A stretch of 64,000 bases of DNA, taken from NCBI RefSeq assembly GCF_019799965.1, contig NZ_JABGCJ010000005.1, positions 365,212 to 429,211 of the forward strand, in the 5' to 3' direction. The position numbers and the translations under genes are program-made. Source of the stretch: Modestobacter italicus. GTDB taxonomy: Bacteria; Actinomycetota; Actinomycetes; Mycobacteriales; Geodermatophilaceae. The notes under the pieces were generated by a model. It did no database searches. It saw nothing but the letters and a program-made list of their open reading frames with translations, and was not told the origin of the DNA. Below are positions 1-8,822 of the stretch, one piece after another. Every line of letters begins with the position of its first letter. Position 1 is the first letter of the stretch.

Positions 1-582
1 ATCGTGCACGTCGGCTCGATCTCCAGCTGGACCCCACCCGGGTCGGCCGCCCTCGCCGACCTGGTCCGCCGGGTCCGGGCCGAGGGGACGGCGCTGGTCA
101 GCTTCGACCCCAACGTCCGGCCCACGCTGATCGCCGACGCCGACGCCGTCCGGGGCCAGGTCACCCAGCTACGGCGCACCGCCGACGTGGTGAAGGTGAG
201 CGCCGAGGACCTGGACTGGCTGGAGCCGGGCGCCGACCTGGACGAGGCCGCCGTCCGGTGGGCCACCGAGGGGCCGGCGCTGGTCGTCGTCACCGACGGC
301 GGGAGCACGCTGCGGGCCGCCCGCCCCGACGGCACGCTGCTGCACCGGAGCCCCCCGTCGGTGACCGTGGTCGACACGGTGGGGGCCGGGGACAGCCTGG
401 CGGCCGGGCTGTTCGCCGGGCTGGTGCGCACCGGGGTGCTCACCCGTGCCCAGCTGCTCGAGCTGCCCGGCGCCGACCTGGCCGCCCTGCTGGACGACGC
501 CGCGCTGGTCGCCGCCCTCGCCTGCACCCGCGCCGGCGCCGACCCGCCGACGCTGGCCGAGCTCGAGGCCGCCCGCGGCTGA
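1..582 (+). CDS. PfkB-family carbohydrate kinase, C-terminal part (5' end outside window)
   Basis: The reading frame is already open at base 1, so the N-terminus lies upstream. The 193 visible residues are the C-terminal half of a PfkB/ribokinase-fold sugar kinase, which transfers phosphate from ATP to a sugar in the cytoplasm. The key sign is the PfkB signature DTVGAGDS (anion hole and catalytic Asp) followed by a helical ATP-binding end. The segment FDPNVRPTL near the start is typical of fructokinase and 2-keto-3-deoxygluconokinase members. The substrate cannot be settled from this half. A strong hairpin follows the stop codon. Confidence 0.85.
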   Translation: MVHVGSISSWTPPGSAALADLVRRVRAEGTALVSFDPNVRPTLIADADAVRGQVTQLRRTADVVKVSAEDLDWLEPGADLDEAAVRWATEGPALVVVTDGGSTLRAARPDGTLLHRSPPSVTVVDTVGAGDSLAAGLFAGLVRTGVLTRAQLLELPGADLAALLDDAALVAALACTRAGADPPTLAELEAARG

Positions 583-587
583 ACGCA

Positions 588-625
588 CCGCGCCCCCGCT
601 CACGACTCGGTGAGCGGGGGCGCGG
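588..625. terminator. Bidirectional intrinsic terminator
   Basis: A perfect 16-base inverted repeat (CCGCGCCCCCGCTCAC and its complement) with a six-base loop lies between two convergent genes. A short T-run follows on the plus strand. It can end both the kinase and the xylanase transcripts. Confidence 0.8.
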
Positions 626-637
626 TTTGCTGGTGGG

Positions 638-3382
638 TCAGCGCCGGACGTCGATGGTGACCGTCGTCGTGGCGCTGACCTCGGCGCCGCGGCTGTCGGT
701 CATCGACAGCGTGCAGTCGAACGCCGCCTGGCCGACCTGGGTGGGCCGGGCCCGCAGGGTGACGTTCCCGTTCTGCCCGGCCGGGTAGTCGCGGTTCGCG
801 ACCTGGCGGGCCGCACCGGGCGCCAGCTCCAGCGTCAGCGCCGGACCCGACGTCTGGGTGCAGGCGTACTCGAACGAGTCGCCCAGCAGGACGCCCTTGC
901 CCCGGTTGCCGAACTGCACCACCAGCTGGACGGTCTGCTTCACGTTCGCCCGCACCACCGGCCCGTTGTTGACCTGCTGGTACAGCCGGGTCTCGGTGGG
1001 CGGCGCGGTGACGACCACGTCGAAGGTCGCGGGGTTCGACCGGTTGCCGGCCGAGTCGGTGGCCGTGCAGCTGACCTGGGTGGTGCCGATCGGGAACACC
1101 GTCCAGGGCCGCGGGCTGCAGGTCGGGGTGACCCGCCCGTCCCGGGTGTCCCCCGCCTGCGGCAGCGGGTACCTCACCAGCGCGCCGGCGGTGCTGGTGG
1201 CGGTGGCACGCACCGGGTCCTGCGACGCGATCCGCGGCGGCAGCACGTCGGCCGGTCGCGGGGCCAGCCGGGCCGGGTCGACGATCCCCCAGTAGGCGGG
1301 CATGACCTGCAGGTCGTCGTCGAAGGGCAGCGGCGACTCCCACGGCCGGGCCGCCGGCCAGGTGCGCAGCCAGCTGCGGCCGTTGCTGATGCCCCAGAAC
1401 GTCACCGACTCGATGGAGTCCGCGTGCCCCCGCAGCATGTCGAACAGGTCGCGGTAGTAGTACCCGAGCTCGGTCTCCGCGGCGTCCTGGTCGGCCATCG
1501 CCGGGGAGTGCTGCGGCACGGTGCCGTTGCTGACGTCGGCTCCGTTGTTCTCCTTGGAGTCGCTGACGTCCAGCTCGGTGATCGCCTGCAGCAGCGGCGT
1601 CCCGGTGCGGGCGCTGAGCTGCTCCACGGCGGTCAGCGAGTCGTCCAGCCACTCGACCGGGCGGGCGAAGTCGACGTGCGCCTGGTGGCCGACGCCGTCG
1701 ATGGGCACGCCGCGCTCGACCAGGGCGGAGACCAGGTCGAGGTAGTCGGCCCGCTTGGCCGGCATCTCGGTGTTGTAGTCGTTGATGAACAGCGCGGTGT
1801 CCGGGAAGTACCGGTCGGCCAGCCGGAACGCCTCGTCGACGAAGCCCTCGCCGAGCACCTGGAACCAGCGGCTGTCCCGCATGTCGTGCGGGTTGACGTT
1901 GTCGCCGTCGGCGATGACCTCGTTGACGACGTCCATCGCCCAGATCGGTGAGTCCCCGTCGGGGTACCGGGCGGCGAGGTGGTCGGCGATCCCCTTGATG
2001 TGCGCCTCCATCCGGGCGCGCAGCAGGGCCTGGTCGGCCGGGGCGTTCGTCAGCGGGCGGTCGCCGTCGAGGAAGAACCAGTCCGGCGTCTGCGAGTGCC
2101 AGACCAGCACGTGCCCGTAGACGTCGGTGCCGGTGGCGTCGGCGAAGTCCAGCAGCGCGTCCAGGTCGCCGAAGGTGAAGGTGCCCTCGGTCGGCTGGAC
2201 CTCGGCCGGCTTGCCGTCGTTCTCCGGGGTGAGGGCGTTGTAGTGGCGCTGCACCAGCTGCGCCGGCCGGCCCACGGTCTCCCGCTGGTCGATCGCCACG
2301 CCGACGTGCTCGAACCCGTCCGCGCCGAGCACGTCGGCGAGCCCGGGCACGTCCTGGATCGGCGTCTCGGCGAACCCGGCGAGGGCGAAGTCGTCGATCA
2401 GGAAGTCCACGCCGGCGTCGCCCTCGACGTAGAGCTGGGCCCGGTCGATGGCCGCGCCGAGGGTGTAGGTGCCGCGCAGCTCGGTCCAGCCGTCGGCGCT
2501 GACGACCGCGCTGGCCCCGGCGACGTTGTCGTAGTTGGTCGCCGTCCCGCGGTCGCGCTGGACCGAGACCTTGAGCGAGGCCGGCGCCTGCCCGGGGGCG
2601 AGCTTCGCCCAGACCGAGACCTGCACGGTCTCCCCCACCGCCAGGCCGGCGGTGACGTCGACGGCCGGGCCGTGCCAGCCCTGCGTGCGACCGGTGGTCA
2701 GCAGGCTGGTGGTGCCCCCGTGGGCGTCGGTGGTCGTGGTGGAGACCTGCGCCCCGCCACGGCCGGTCCAGCCACCGGGGCCGGACTCGAAGTCGGTGGC
2801 CAGGTCGGCGCGGGTGCCCGGTGCGACCGGGCCGGCCGCCTCGCCGGTGATCGTGACGTCGTCGACGAAGAAGGCCTGGGTCGCGTCGGGGCTCTCCAGG
2901 TACAGCTCCAGGCCGCTGTTGCTGGTGCCGAACTCGTAGGTGCCACTCACCTTCGTCCAGGCGCTGTCGGACACGGCGACCTGCCAGGCCAGCGTGTCGT
3001 AGGCGGTGGTGCCGCCGGTGGGCGTGCGTGCCGCGCTGAGGGTGACCAGGTCGGTCTCCGGCTCGGCGGTGGTGTCGGCCAGCCGCACCCAGGCCTCGAC
3101 CTGCCAGCTGCCGGCCGGCAGCAGCGCGGCGGCGTCCAGCGCCGGGCCGTGCCAGGTGTCGGTGCGCCCGGTGACCGCCAGGCTCTGTGCGCCGCTGCGC
3201 GCCTGCGCGCTGCTCGGCGCCACCTGCGCCGTGCCGCGGCCGGTCCAGCCGTTCGTGCCCGCCTCGAAGTCGGCGGTGTGGAGGGTGGCCGGTGCGGCCG
3301 TGGCCGCGGGCGCCGCGACCACCCCCGCGGTGGCGACCATGCCGAGCATCGCTGCTCCGGCTCCCAGACGTCGTCGTCCCAT
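638..3382 (-). CDS. Secreted endo-1,4-beta-xylanase, GH10, with two N-terminal CBMs
   Basis: A 914-residue secreted xylan-degrading enzyme. Residues 1-30 form an Arg-rich signal peptide ending near APAATAAP. Two CBM4/9-type carbohydrate-binding modules follow (about 33-175 and 190-335), each with the repeat WTGRG...AxxGAxSL...WHGPA. The GH10 barrel spans about 345-690. The acid/base Glu488 sits in DVVNEV and the nucleophile Glu603 in ITELDVSD, both intact. A HYR-like module (about 715-795) and a beta-rich tail complete the protein. It stands alone with its own promoter region, and a palindrome 50-80 bases upstream is a likely repressor site. GH10 assignment is firm. Exact substrate range (xylan or mixed glucan) is inferred. 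Confidence 0.93.
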   Translation of the reverse strand: MGRRRLGAGAAMLGMVATAGVVAAPAATAAPATLHTADFEAGTNGWTGRGTAQVAPSSAQARSGAQSLAVTGRTDTWHGPALDAAALLPAGSWQVEAWVRLADTTAEPETDLVTLSAARTPTGGTTAYDTLAWQVAVSDSAWTKVSGTYEFGTSNSGLELYLESPDATQAFFVDDVTITGEAAGPVAPGTRADLATDFESGPGGWTGRGGAQVSTTTTDAHGGTTSLLTTGRTQGWHGPAVDVTAGLAVGETVQVSVWAKLAPGQAPASLKVSVQRDRGTATNYDNVAGASAVVSADGWTELRGTYTLGAAIDRAQLYVEGDAGVDFLIDDFALAGFAETPIQDVPGLADVLGADGFEHVGVAIDQRETVGRPAQLVQRHYNALTPENDGKPAEVQPTEGTFTFGDLDALLDFADATGTDVYGHVLVWHSQTPDWFFLDGDRPLTNAPADQALLRARMEAHIKGIADHLAARYPDGDSPIWAMDVVNEVIADGDNVNPHDMRDSRWFQVLGEGFVDEAFRLADRYFPDTALFINDYNTEMPAKRADYLDLVSALVERGVPIDGVGHQAHVDFARPVEWLDDSLTAVEQLSARTGTPLLQAITELDVSDSKENNGADVSNGTVPQHSPAMADQDAAETELGYYYRDLFDMLRGHADSIESVTFWGISNGRSWLRTWPAARPWESPLPFDDDLQVMPAYWGIVDPARLAPRPADVLPPRIASQDPVRATATSTAGALVRYPLPQAGDTRDGRVTPTCSPRPWTVFPIGTTQVSCTATDSAGNRSNPATFDVVVTAPPTETRLYQQVNNGPVVRANVKQTVQLVVQFGNRGKGVLLGDSFEYACTQTSGPALTLELAPGAARQVANRDYPAGQNGNVTLRARPTQVGQAAFDCTLSMTDSRGAEVSATTTVTIDVRR

Positions 3383-3434
3383 GTGTCCCGTGTCCCCTCG
3401 GGTCGGCTCGCGTAGCGGCTCTGCTGCGTGACCA

Positions 3435-3462
3435 GCGACTTCCGAGAACTATCGGAAGTCGC
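3435..3462. promoter_or_regulatory. Inverted repeat upstream of xylanase, candidate operator
   Basis: GCGACTTCCG and CGGAAGTCGC face each other across eight bases (AGAACTAT). The core CCGAGAACTATCGG resembles the CGAAACTTTCG-type elements described upstream of actinobacterial xylanase genes. It lies 53-80 bases before the xylanase start, where a sugar-responsive repressor could act. No regulator gene is adjacent. Confidence 0.5.
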
Positions 3463-3570
3463 CCGGAAGAGTGAACCGCAGCACAGTGGTCCGGGTCAAC
3501 GGCGTCTCGGAACTCGTCCGCCCGCCGCCCGGACGCTGCCGGTCACGGCCGCGCGACCTACGCTGCCCGG

Positions 3571-3900
3571 GTGATCCTCATCGTGGTGAAGTGGCCGGTC
3601 CGCCCCGAGTTCGACGAGCAGTGGCCCGAGCTCGTCCGGGAGTTCACCGAGGCGGTCCGCGACGAGCCGGGCAACGTCTTCTTCGAGTGGTCGCGCAGCG
3701 TCGACGAGCCGCACACCTGGGTGCTCGTCGAGGGCTTCACCGACGCCGGGGCCGGCGCGGTGCACACCGCCTCCGACCACTTCCAGAAGGCGATCTCGGA
3801 GATGCCGGACTGGGTGTCGGCCACCCCGTCGATCATGTACGTCGACTCGCCCGACCTGGCCGGCTGGGGCCCGATGGGCGAGGTCCAGCCCCGCGGCTGA
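3571..3900 (+). CDS. ABM-domain protein, putative quinol monooxygenase (YgiN-like)
   Basis: A 109-residue protein with the antibiotic-biosynthesis-monooxygenase (ABM) dimeric alpha/beta barrel pattern: an initial strand (ILIVVKW), a helix, GNVFFEWSRS, WVLVEGF and the closing H-F-QKAI helix. Family members act as small cofactor-free monooxygenases on quinols or flavonoids, or have unknown roles. The GTG start lies exactly six bases after TACGCT, so the mRNA may be leaderless. The substrate is unknown. Confidence 0.8.
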   Translation: MILIVVKWPVRPEFDEQWPELVREFTEAVRDEPGNVFFEWSRSVDEPHTWVLVEGFTDAGAGAVHTASDHFQKAISEMPDWVSATPSIMYVDSPDLAGWGPMGEVQPRG

Positions 3901-3935
3901 CCGGCCCGGGTGGGCGGTGTGCCATCTTCTGGCGC

Positions 3936-4787
3936 ATGGTGAACGTCCTGTCGATCCAGTCCCACGTCGCCTACGGGCACGCCGGCAACGCCTCGGCGGT
4001 GTTCCCGCTGCAGCGGCTGGGCGTCGAGGTCTGGCCGGTGCACACCGTGCAGTTCTCCAACCACACCGGCTACGGCGCCTGGACCGGCCGGGTGTTCGAC
4101 GGCCAGGCCGTCGACGAGGTCGTGCAGGGCATCGAGGACCGCGGGGTGCTCGGCAGCTGCGACGCGGTGCTGTCGGGCTACCTCGGCTCGGCGGACATCG
4201 GCCACGCGGTGCTGGGTTCGGTGGCCAAGGTGCGGGCGGCCAACCCGGCCGCGGTCTGGGCCTGCGACCCGGTGATCGGTGACGTCGGCCGCGGGGTGTT
4301 CGTGCGGCCCGGCATCCCGGAGTTCATGCGCGAGGTCGCCGTCCCGGCGGCGGACATCGTCACCCCCAACCACTACGAGCTGGACCTGCTGTCCGGCACC
4401 GAGACCCGCTCGCTGGGGTCGGTCAAGGACGCGGTCGCCGCCGTCCAGGCCCTCGGCCCACGGGTGGTGCTGACCACCTCGCTGGTCGCCGAGGACACCC
4501 CGGACGACGCGGTCGACCTGCTGGCCTCGGAGGGTGGGCGGCACTTCCGGGTGCGCACCCCGCGGCTGGACCTGTCGGTCAACGGCGCCGGCGACGCGAT
4601 CGCCGCACTGTTCCTGGCGCACTGGCTGGACACCCGATCGGCCGGAGACGCCCTCGGCCGGGCCGCCGCGTCGGTGTTCGGGCTGCTGCGGATGACCGCC
4701 GAGGCAGGCTCCCGGGAGATCCTGCTGGTCGCCGCCCAGGACGAGTACGTCACCCCGACGCAGACCTTCGAGGTCACCGAGGTCTGA
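3936..4787 (+). CDS. pdxY: Pyridoxal kinase
   Basis: A 283-residue cytoplasmic kinase that phosphorylates pyridoxal in the vitamin B6 salvage pathway. The start [18 protein letters not shown] is the classic PdxY/PdxK substrate-binding N-terminus. [12 protein letters not shown] and the GAGD anion-hole motif ([11 protein letters not shown]) confirm the ribokinase-like fold. The length matches E. coli PdxY (about 287). The ATG at 3936 was chosen because the family begins there, although the frame stays open far upstream. Confidence 0.95.
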   Translation: MVNVLSIQSHVAYGHAGNASAVFPLQRLGVEVWPVHTVQFSNHTGYGAWTGRVFDGQAVDEVVQGIEDRGVLGSCDAVLSGYLGSADIGHAVLGSVAKVRAANPAAVWACDPVIGDVGRGVFVRPGIPEFMREVAVPAADIVTPNHYELDLLSGTETRSLGSVKDAVAAVQALGPRVVLTTSLVAEDTPDDAVDLLASEGGRHFRVRTPRLDLSVNGAGDAIAALFLAHWLDTRSAGDALGRAAASVFGLLRMTAEAGSREILLVAAQDEYVTPTQTFEVTEV

Positions 4788-4820
4788 GCGGGGTCGGGCG
4801 TCCGCTGCCAGGCTGGTGCG

Positions 4821-5507
4821 GTGACGCCGGCTCCCGTGTTCCTGACCGCCACCTGCTTCGCGAGCACCGACCTGGCCGCGGACGCCCCCGAGCCCCGCGT
4901 CGCGGAGTTCGTCGCCGAGGCGCGCCGCCGGCTGGACGGCGCGGAGGCGACCGCGTTCCGGGACGACGTCGCCCGCCGGGCCGGCCGGCACGACGTGGAG
5001 CTGCAGGCGGTCCAGGCCGGCCTCGGGTTCTGGCCCGGTGGCGCGGAGCCGTCGATGCGCTTCTGCCTGGTCGGCGCGCCGGACGCCGTCCGGGAGACCG
5101 CCGTGCAGGTCGCGCGGGCCCACGAGCAGGACGCCGTCCGGCTGGTGTGGCCCGCCCCGCTGCCCGGCCGGCCGGCGCCGGACCTGCCCTTCACCGACCT
5201 CGCCGTCCGGTACGTCACCGCCGGCGTGCCGCCGGCTCCGCTGCTGCGGCGCCTGGTCGGCGGCGTCGACACCCCCGGTGGCTCACTGCTGGGCGAGGTG
5301 CTGCACGTGGACGCCGGTGGCGGCTTCCTCGCCGCGGCGCACGCCGAGCTCTCCCGGTGGCTGGTCTTCGCCGGGTGGAGCTGGTGCTCGGTCGAGTCCT
5401 GGGGCCCGGACGGCCGCCTCGACCCGGCCGCGGACGCCGCGGTGCCCGGCGGGTGGGCGCGGCCCAGCACCGTGCCCGCGCTGCACCCGCGCGACGGCGG
5501 CCGGTAG
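4821..5507 (+). CDS. Conserved hypothetical protein (228 aa)
   Basis: I do not recognise a family. The protein has no signal peptide or membrane span, and shows an alpha/beta pattern with a central strand region (MRFCLVG, VRLVWPAPLP) and an aromatic C-terminal stretch (WLVFAGWSWCSVESW). The GTG start sits six bases after CAGGCT, a -10-like box, and there is no Shine-Dalgarno sequence. Eleven bases separate it from the next gene, so the two may share a transcript. Confidence 0.7.
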   Translation: MTPAPVFLTATCFASTDLAADAPEPRVAEFVAEARRRLDGAEATAFRDDVARRAGRHDVELQAVQAGLGFWPGGAEPSMRFCLVGAPDAVRETAVQVARAHEQDAVRLVWPAPLPGRPAPDLPFTDLAVRYVTAGVPPAPLLRRLVGGVDTPGGSLLGEVLHVDAGGGFLAAAHAELSRWLVFAGWSWCSVESWGPDGRLDPAADAAVPGGWARPSTVPALHPRDGGR

Positions 5508-5517
5508 GAAGGACGCC

Positions 5518-5997
5518 GTGACCGACACCTTCCCCTCCCTGACCGAACTCGCCGCCCAGGAGGAGGAGCTGCAGCTGCGCAGCTTCACCAACGACGACGC
5601 CTGGACGCTGGGCTCGGCACTGGTCGCCCGCGCCCGGGCCGCGCGGCTCCCGGTGGCGATCGAGGTCTCCCGGCACTCCCACCAGCTGTTCCACGCCGCG
5701 CTGACCGGGGCCACCCCGGACAACGACACCTGGATCGCCCGCAAGGCGGCCACCGTGCACCGGTTCGGGCACAGCTCGCTCTACGTCGGCCAGCGCTCCC
5801 GTGAGGCCGGGACGACGTTCGAGGAGCAGTTCGGCCTGGACCCGGAGCGGTACGTCGCCCACGGCGGTGGCTTCCCGGTGCTCGTCCGGGACGTCGGACC
5901 GGTCGGCGTCGTGGTCGTCTCCGGTCTCCCCCAGGTCGAGGACCACGCGATGGTGGTCACGGCGCTGCGCGAGCTGCTGGTCCAGCAGCTGCGCTGA
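5518..5997 (+). CDS. UPF0303 / HbpS-like (GlcG-type) domain protein
   Basis: A 159-residue protein that follows the UPF0303 pattern: LQLRSFTNDDAWTLG near the start, VAIEVSRHSHQLFHAAL, DTWIARKAATVHRFGHSS, then YVAHGGGFPVLV and a strand-rich end. This family shares the HbpS/GlcG fold, and some members are annotated as heme-degrading-domain proteins. The biological role is unproven. The GTG start has a good ribosome-binding site (AGGAAGGA). Confidence 0.85.
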   Translation: MTDTFPSLTELAAQEEELQLRSFTNDDAWTLGSALVARARAARLPVAIEVSRHSHQLFHAALTGATPDNDTWIARKAATVHRFGHSSLYVGQRSREAGTTFEEQFGLDPERYVAHGGGFPVLVRDVGPVGVVVVSGLPQVEDHAMVVTALRELLVQQLR

Positions 5998-6194
5998 CCG
6001 CCCACGCCCGGGCCCAGCGCCCTACCGTGGGCGGCTCCGCCGTCCCGGGGGTCGTCCGCGCCGGGCTGCCCGGGCGACCCGCCGGGCGTAGCGTCGGGTG
6101 CACGGTCACCTCGCCGGTCCAGGACACCGGTCCGGGACGGCGATCCCCTCCCGGGGCACCACCGCCGAGCCGTCGGCGGAGTCAGGCCCTCGCC

Positions 6195-6383
6195 ATGACC
6201 GCACCCGCGATCCTCTCCCCCAGCCTGCCCGCCCTGCCGGCCCCCGACGTCCGGACCGGCGACGAGGCCGGCTGCCCGGCGTGCGCCCACCCCCTGGAGG
6301 GCCACGACCCGATCGGCGTCCGGTTCTGCCGGGCGACCGTCGCCGCAGGTCTCGACCGCGGCTGCGTCTGCCGCGCCGCCTGA
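6195..6383 (+). CDS. RGCVC family small protein
   Basis: A 62-residue protein with four Cys grouped as CPAC near the middle and RGCVCRAA at the end, plus a fifth Cys (RFCRA). The RGCVC tail is the defining motif of a small family that, to my knowledge, is common in Geodermatophilaceae and relatives. The Cys pairs could bind zinc or a cluster, but the function is unknown. It stands alone between two unrelated genes. The start was set at the ATG that keeps the family length. Confidence 0.72.
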   Translation: MTAPAILSPSLPALPAPDVRTGDEAGCPACAHPLEGHDPIGVRFCRATVAAGLDRGCVCRAA

Positions 6384-6536
6384 CCCGGCGCCGCGGGTGT
6401 CCGTGCGGACAGCCGTCGACCCGCGGGCCAGGCTGCAGGCGGTGACGGCGGCCCAGGAGCCGGGCCTGCCGCCGCGCGGCTGAGGCGGACGGGGGCGTCC
6501 CGGCAGCCGTGGGCCACCGGGGCGCCCCCGCGCGGA

Positions 6537-7667
6537 TCAGCCGCCGGACGGGGTGAAGGCGCCCTCGCCGACCCGGACCAGCTCACCCGAGCCGGCTGGC
6601 ATGCCGAGGAAGGCGGCCACGCTCCACGCCGAGGCGTACAGCTCGCCGCCGTCCACGAGCAGCCCGGTCGGCATGGTCACCTGGGCGGTGCTCCGCTCGC
6701 CGTGCCACGCGATCCGGGTGACCTCGCCGACCGTCGACGGGTCGAGGTCCGGCCCCGGTTCGCCCTCCGGGAAGCCCTCGGCGACGTTCGACACGTAGAC
6801 GGTGCCGCGCCGGTCGACGGCGAGCCCGGTGGGCGCGGTCAGGTCGTCGATCACGTGCACCACGTGACCGTGCGGGCTGAGCACGTAGACCCGGCCGGCA
6901 CCGGGCACCTCGGCGCCGAGGGTGCTGACGTAGACCAGCCCCCACGGTCCCTCGGTGATGCCGGTGGGCACCGGGTCGCAGCCGACGGTGCCCGGGTTGT
7001 TGGGTGCCTCCGCGCAGCCGGGCACGTCGGTGACGACCGGGGGCACGAAGAACGTGGAGACGTCCCCGGTGCGCCGGTCCACCGACAGGACGGCGTTGGC
7101 GCCGGCGTCGGCCACCAGCACCCGCCTGGGCTGGGCGAGCACCGCGTAGGGGTTGGACAGCGTCTCGACCGGGGCCCCGGTGTCGTCGAACTGCACCTGC
7201 CCGTCGGGGTTCTCGGCCAGCTCGTGGGCCAGCAGGTCGATGACCTCCAGCACCTCCCCACCCGGGTCGGCGACGACCAGGGACGTCGCACCCTCCGGCG
7301 CGGGCGGCGCCTCCGCACCCGGGCCGGCGTCCTCCGGCGGCGGGGCGGGTTCCCCGGTCGCCACGAACAACCGGTTCCGGTCGAAGTCGACGCCCTGTGG
7401 GCTGACCAGCCCGGTGAGCAGGGTCTGCACCTCACCGGTGCGCCGCGAGACGGCGGAGACCTCCCCGCTGTCGGACTCGGCGACCACCACCCGGTGACCG
7501 CGGTACCCGTTGAGCTGACGCGGGCCGTCGAGCCCGGTCGCGACGGTGGTGACGGTGTCGTCCCCGCTGGAGCCGTGCCCGCGGTCGCCGGCCTGCGCCG
7601 CGGTCGCGGGTGCCACCACCAACGCGGCGCCGGCGATGGCGACCGCGGTCCTCCTGAAGCGCTTCAT
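6537..7667 (-). CDS. ScyD/ScyE family secreted beta-propeller protein
   Basis: A 376-residue exported protein with a signal peptide ending near ATAAQA and NHL/SMP-30-like repeats (GLxGPRQLN, VSPQGVDFD, GPWGLVYVSTLG, APTGLAVDRRGTVYVSN). The overall pattern fits the ScyD/ScyE family, named after scytonemin-locus proteins of cyanobacteria and widespread in actinobacteria with no known role. The ATG at 7667 has a strong ribosome-binding site (AGGAGGGG), so the longer upstream frame was discarded. Confidence 0.85.
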   Translation of the reverse strand: MKRFRRTAVAIAGAALVVAPATAAQAGDRGHGSSGDDTVTTVATGLDGPRQLNGYRGHRVVVAESDSGEVSAVSRRTGEVQTLLTGLVSPQGVDFDRNRLFVATGEPAPPPEDAGPGAEAPPAPEGATSLVVADPGGEVLEVIDLLAHELAENPDGQVQFDDTGAPVETLSNPYAVLAQPRRVLVADAGANAVLSVDRRTGDVSTFFVPPVVTDVPGCAEAPNNPGTVGCDPVPTGITEGPWGLVYVSTLGAEVPGAGRVYVLSPHGHVVHVIDDLTAPTGLAVDRRGTVYVSNVAEGFPEGEPGPDLDPSTVGEVTRIAWHGERSTAQVTMPTGLLVDGGELYASAWSVAAFLGMPAGSGELVRVGEGAFTPSGG

Positions 7668-7873
7668 CGAGCCCCTCCTGGACAGTCCCCCGTGGCTGTG
7701 GTCGTGCTGTGGACGCCGGGGACCTTCCTCGCCTGCACCGGCGTGGCTCAACGGTCATCTGCCCACCGGGCGCGTGCCGTCGCAGCCGGTAGCCGGGCGG
7801 ACGCCGCTCCCGCTGCGCTGGCCTACCGTGGGTGCGCCCGTACCGGCACCCCGAGCCCCGGAGGACCCCCCTC

Positions 7874-8794
7874 GTGCCAGCCCGCCCCGGCGACCCGGTG
7901 GACCTCGTGCTCGCCCCGCGGGACGGGCTCGCGCTCGCCCGCCGCGACCTGACCGCCGACTGCAGCCGCTGCGTCGGGCTGTGCTGCGTGCTGCCGGCCT
8001 TCGCCGCCTCGGCCGACTTCGCCTTCGACAAGCCCGCCGACACCCCGTGCCGGCACCTGCAGACCGACGCCCGCTGCGGGGTGCACGACCAGCTGCGCGA
8101 CCGGGGCATGCCCGGGTGCGTCGTCTTCGACTGCTTCGGCGCCGGCCAGCGGGTCACCCAGGTGACCTTCGGCGGCGCGGCCCGGACGACCGACCCGGCG
8201 AGCACGGCGGCGGTGTCGGCGGTCTTCCCGGTCATGCGCCAGCTCACCGAGCTGCTCTGGCACCTCACCGAGGCCGAGGCGCTGCTGCCCGCCGGTCCGC
8301 TCCGCGGGGAGGCGACGGCGGCGAGGGACCACACCGAGCGGCTCACCCACTGCACTCCCGCCGAGCTGTCCGCCCTGGACGCCGCCCAGCTCCGCCGGGA
8401 GGTGGGCGACCTGCTGGGCCGGGTCAGCGAGGTGGTGCGATCAGTGGTGCCCGACCGCGCCCGGGACCGGCGCAGCGCGGACCTCATGGGCGCCTCGCTG
8501 CGCGGCGCGGACCTGCACGGGGCGAGCCTGCGCGGGGCCCAGCTGATCGGTGCCGACCTGCGCGGCGCCGACCTGCGCCGGGCCGACCTGCTGGGCGCGG
8601 ACCTGCGCGCGGCGGACCTGGGCGGCGCCGACCTGACCGGGGCGCTGTTCCTGACCGGCCCGCAGCTGACCGCGGCCCGCGGCGACGGGGCCACCCGGCT
8701 GCCGGCGTCGCTGGCCCGGCCCGCGCACTGGCCCACCGGCACCCCGGCGCCGACCGGGCGCGCCCGCCCGGCCCGTCGCCCCCGCCGTCGCTGA
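7874..8794 (+). CDS. Cys-rich (YkgJ-like) domain fused to pentapeptide repeats
   Basis: A 306-residue cytoplasmic protein. The N-terminal half has a Cys pattern (DCSRCVGLCC, then PCRHL, RCGVH, GCVVFDC) that resembles the CxxCC-type YkgJ metal- or cluster-binding domain. The C-terminal part (about residues 200-260) is a run of A(D/S)L-type pentapeptide repeats that would form a right-handed beta helix. A basic tail ends the protein. The GTG at 7874 has GGAGG nine bases upstream. Relatives in actinobacteria are annotated only as pentapeptide-repeat proteins. Confidence 0.75.
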   Translation: MPARPGDPVDLVLAPRDGLALARRDLTADCSRCVGLCCVLPAFAASADFAFDKPADTPCRHLQTDARCGVHDQLRDRGMPGCVVFDCFGAGQRVTQVTFGGAARTTDPASTAAVSAVFPVMRQLTELLWHLTEAEALLPAGPLRGEATAARDHTERLTHCTPAELSALDAAQLRREVGDLLGRVSEVVRSVVPDRARDRRSADLMGASLRGADLHGASLRGAQLIGADLRGADLRRADLLGADLRAADLGGADLTGALFLTGPQLTAARGDGATRLPASLARPAHWPTGTPAPTGRARPARRPRRR

Positions 8795-8822
8795 GCCGGG
8801 TGCGTCCCGGCACGATCTGCCC

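Noticed and set aside
1979-3415. Long plus-strand frame opposite the xylanase gene
   Set aside because: It is the mirror of a clear GH10 gene; composition is Gly/Arg/Val repeats without domains or ribosome-binding site.
5998-6034. CCGCCCAC/GTGGGCGG hairpin after the UPF0303 gene as terminator
   Set aside because: Eight-base arms with a long loop, and the right arm overlaps a -10-like TACCGT; it could equally be promoter DNA.
6490-6530. CGGGGGCG/CGCCCCCG pairing before the end of the ScyD/ScyE gene as terminator
   Set aside because: Eight-base arms with a 25-base loop; not convincing against the GC-rich background.
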